From assembly GCA_946478635.1 (NCBI GenBank), contig CAMLCX010000278.1:1-6643 (forward strand): a DNA stretch of 6,643 nucleotides, in the 5' to 3' direction. Below, piece after piece: positions 6,411 through 6,643 of the stretch. Within the stretch, counting starts at the first letter, position 1. The number at the start of each line of letters is the position of its first letter. The stretch is from an uncultured Pseudomonadota bacterium (GTDB taxonomy: Bacteria; Desulfobacterota_B; Binatia; UBA9968). The position numbers and the translations under genes are program-made. The notes below the pieces were generated by a model that saw only the letters and a program-made list of their open reading frames with translations, ran no database searches and was not told the origin of the DNA.

Positions 6411-6452
6411 GTCGGTATCTTTAATTGGAGCTCCCGCTACTTCCGAGCCCGG

Positions 6453-6481
6453 ATTATTCATGCTACGAGGAAACCTGACGA
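6453..6481 (-). promoter_or_regulatory. Possible sigma-70 promoter of the minus-strand cluster
   Basis: On the minus strand, TCGTCA (6481-6476, four of six matches to TTGACA) and AATAAT (6458-6453, five of six matches to TATAAT) are 17 bp apart. The start would be near 6446, giving a leader of about 50 nt before ATG 6396. The boxes are imperfect and picked by eye, so this is a candidate only. Confidence 0.35.
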
Positions 6482-6510
6482 CACTCCGTTGATCGAGGTG
6501 TGACCCTGGA

Positions 6511-6642
6511 GGAACGAAGGCACCGGCGCGAATGTTTCATTTTGGCCTCCGCGCTCGGCGCAATGTTTGACCTTTTCGCTGCTGACCTCATGGCAACTCG
6601 CCCGCTTGCATCTTGAAGGCACAACCGCTTTGCCTTCGTTCC
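6511..6642. repeat. 12-bp inverted repeat bounding a 132-bp segment
   Basis: GGAACGAAGGCA at 6511-6522 is matched perfectly in inverted orientation by TGCCTTCGTTCC at 6631-6642. A third copy of the inner part, GAAGGCA at 6615-6621, forms a 7-bp hairpin with 6631-6637 across 9 nt. The segment between has no convincing gene. It could be a miniature inverted-repeat element or part of a larger structured repeat, but the window ends one base after it, so flanking duplications cannot be seen. Confidence 0.4.
6525..6568. repeat. Near-direct repeat GGCGC(G)AATGTTT
   Basis: GGCGCGAATGTTT at 6525-6537 recurs as GGCGCAATGTTT at 6557-6568. The AATGTTT parts are 31 bp apart, about three helical turns. 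It lies upstream of the possible promoter of the minus-strand cluster and inside the inverted-repeat segment. It may be a paired binding site or part of the repeat; neither is shown. Confidence 0.25.
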
Positions 6643-6643
6643 G

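Noticed and set aside
6463..6591. 42-codon minus-strand frame upstream of the cluster, and longer open frames reaching the right edge on both strands
   Set aside because: They are rich in Arg, Ser and Cys, match no family I know, and overlap the inverted-repeat segment. A truncated gene entering from the right cannot be excluded but is not supported.
1..6643. CRISPR array, tRNA, rRNA, insertion-sequence transposase, toxin-antitoxin or phage genes
   Set aside because: No regularly spaced repeats, RNA signatures or protein motifs of these kinds were seen on either strand.

Overview
The window carries five protein genes of a Gram-negative, moderately GC-rich bacterium. A lipid A gene (lpxA) means an outer membrane. 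A full-length two-headed GlnE and a YacG protein point to Proteobacteria or a close relative. My impression is an uncultured deltaproteobacterial-type lineage, partly because decarboxylase-like proteins of the kind found here are frequent there; this placement is inference, not a search result.

Layout. Positions 1-607 hold no convincing gene. They contain two palindromic elements near the left edge, a doubtful gene remnant on the minus strand, and the leader of glnE with short repeats. glnE (608-3661, plus) encodes the bifunctional adenylyltransferase that switches glutamine synthetase off and on. It ends inside a good intrinsic terminator whose stem contains the stop codon. Positions 3696-3983 are non-coding with several small hairpins. 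A strong-looking promoter at 3984-4011 then drives a small secreted glycine-rich protein (4020-4427, plus), possibly from a nearly leaderless mRNA.

The right half is a minus-strand cluster read from right to left. It starts with a protein of the 4,5-dihydroxyphthalate decarboxylase / type 2 periplasmic-binding-protein fold family (5419-6396), followed 10 bp later by yacG (5211-5408) and 14 bp after that by lpxA (4408-5196). The spacing suggests one transcript. lpxA runs tail to tail into the small secreted gene and overlaps it by 20 bp. A possible promoter lies at 6453-6481, and the right edge holds a 12-bp inverted repeat.

The genes cover separate jobs: nitrogen control (GlnE), gyrase inhibition (YacG), outer-membrane lipid A (LpxA) and one gene of uncertain substrate. 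Nothing here amounts to a new defence, mobile or biosynthetic system. The most interesting points are the LpxA that lacks the usual active-site lysine and stands apart from fabZ and lpxB, the possible leaderless gene at 4020, and the unassigned repeats at both edges.
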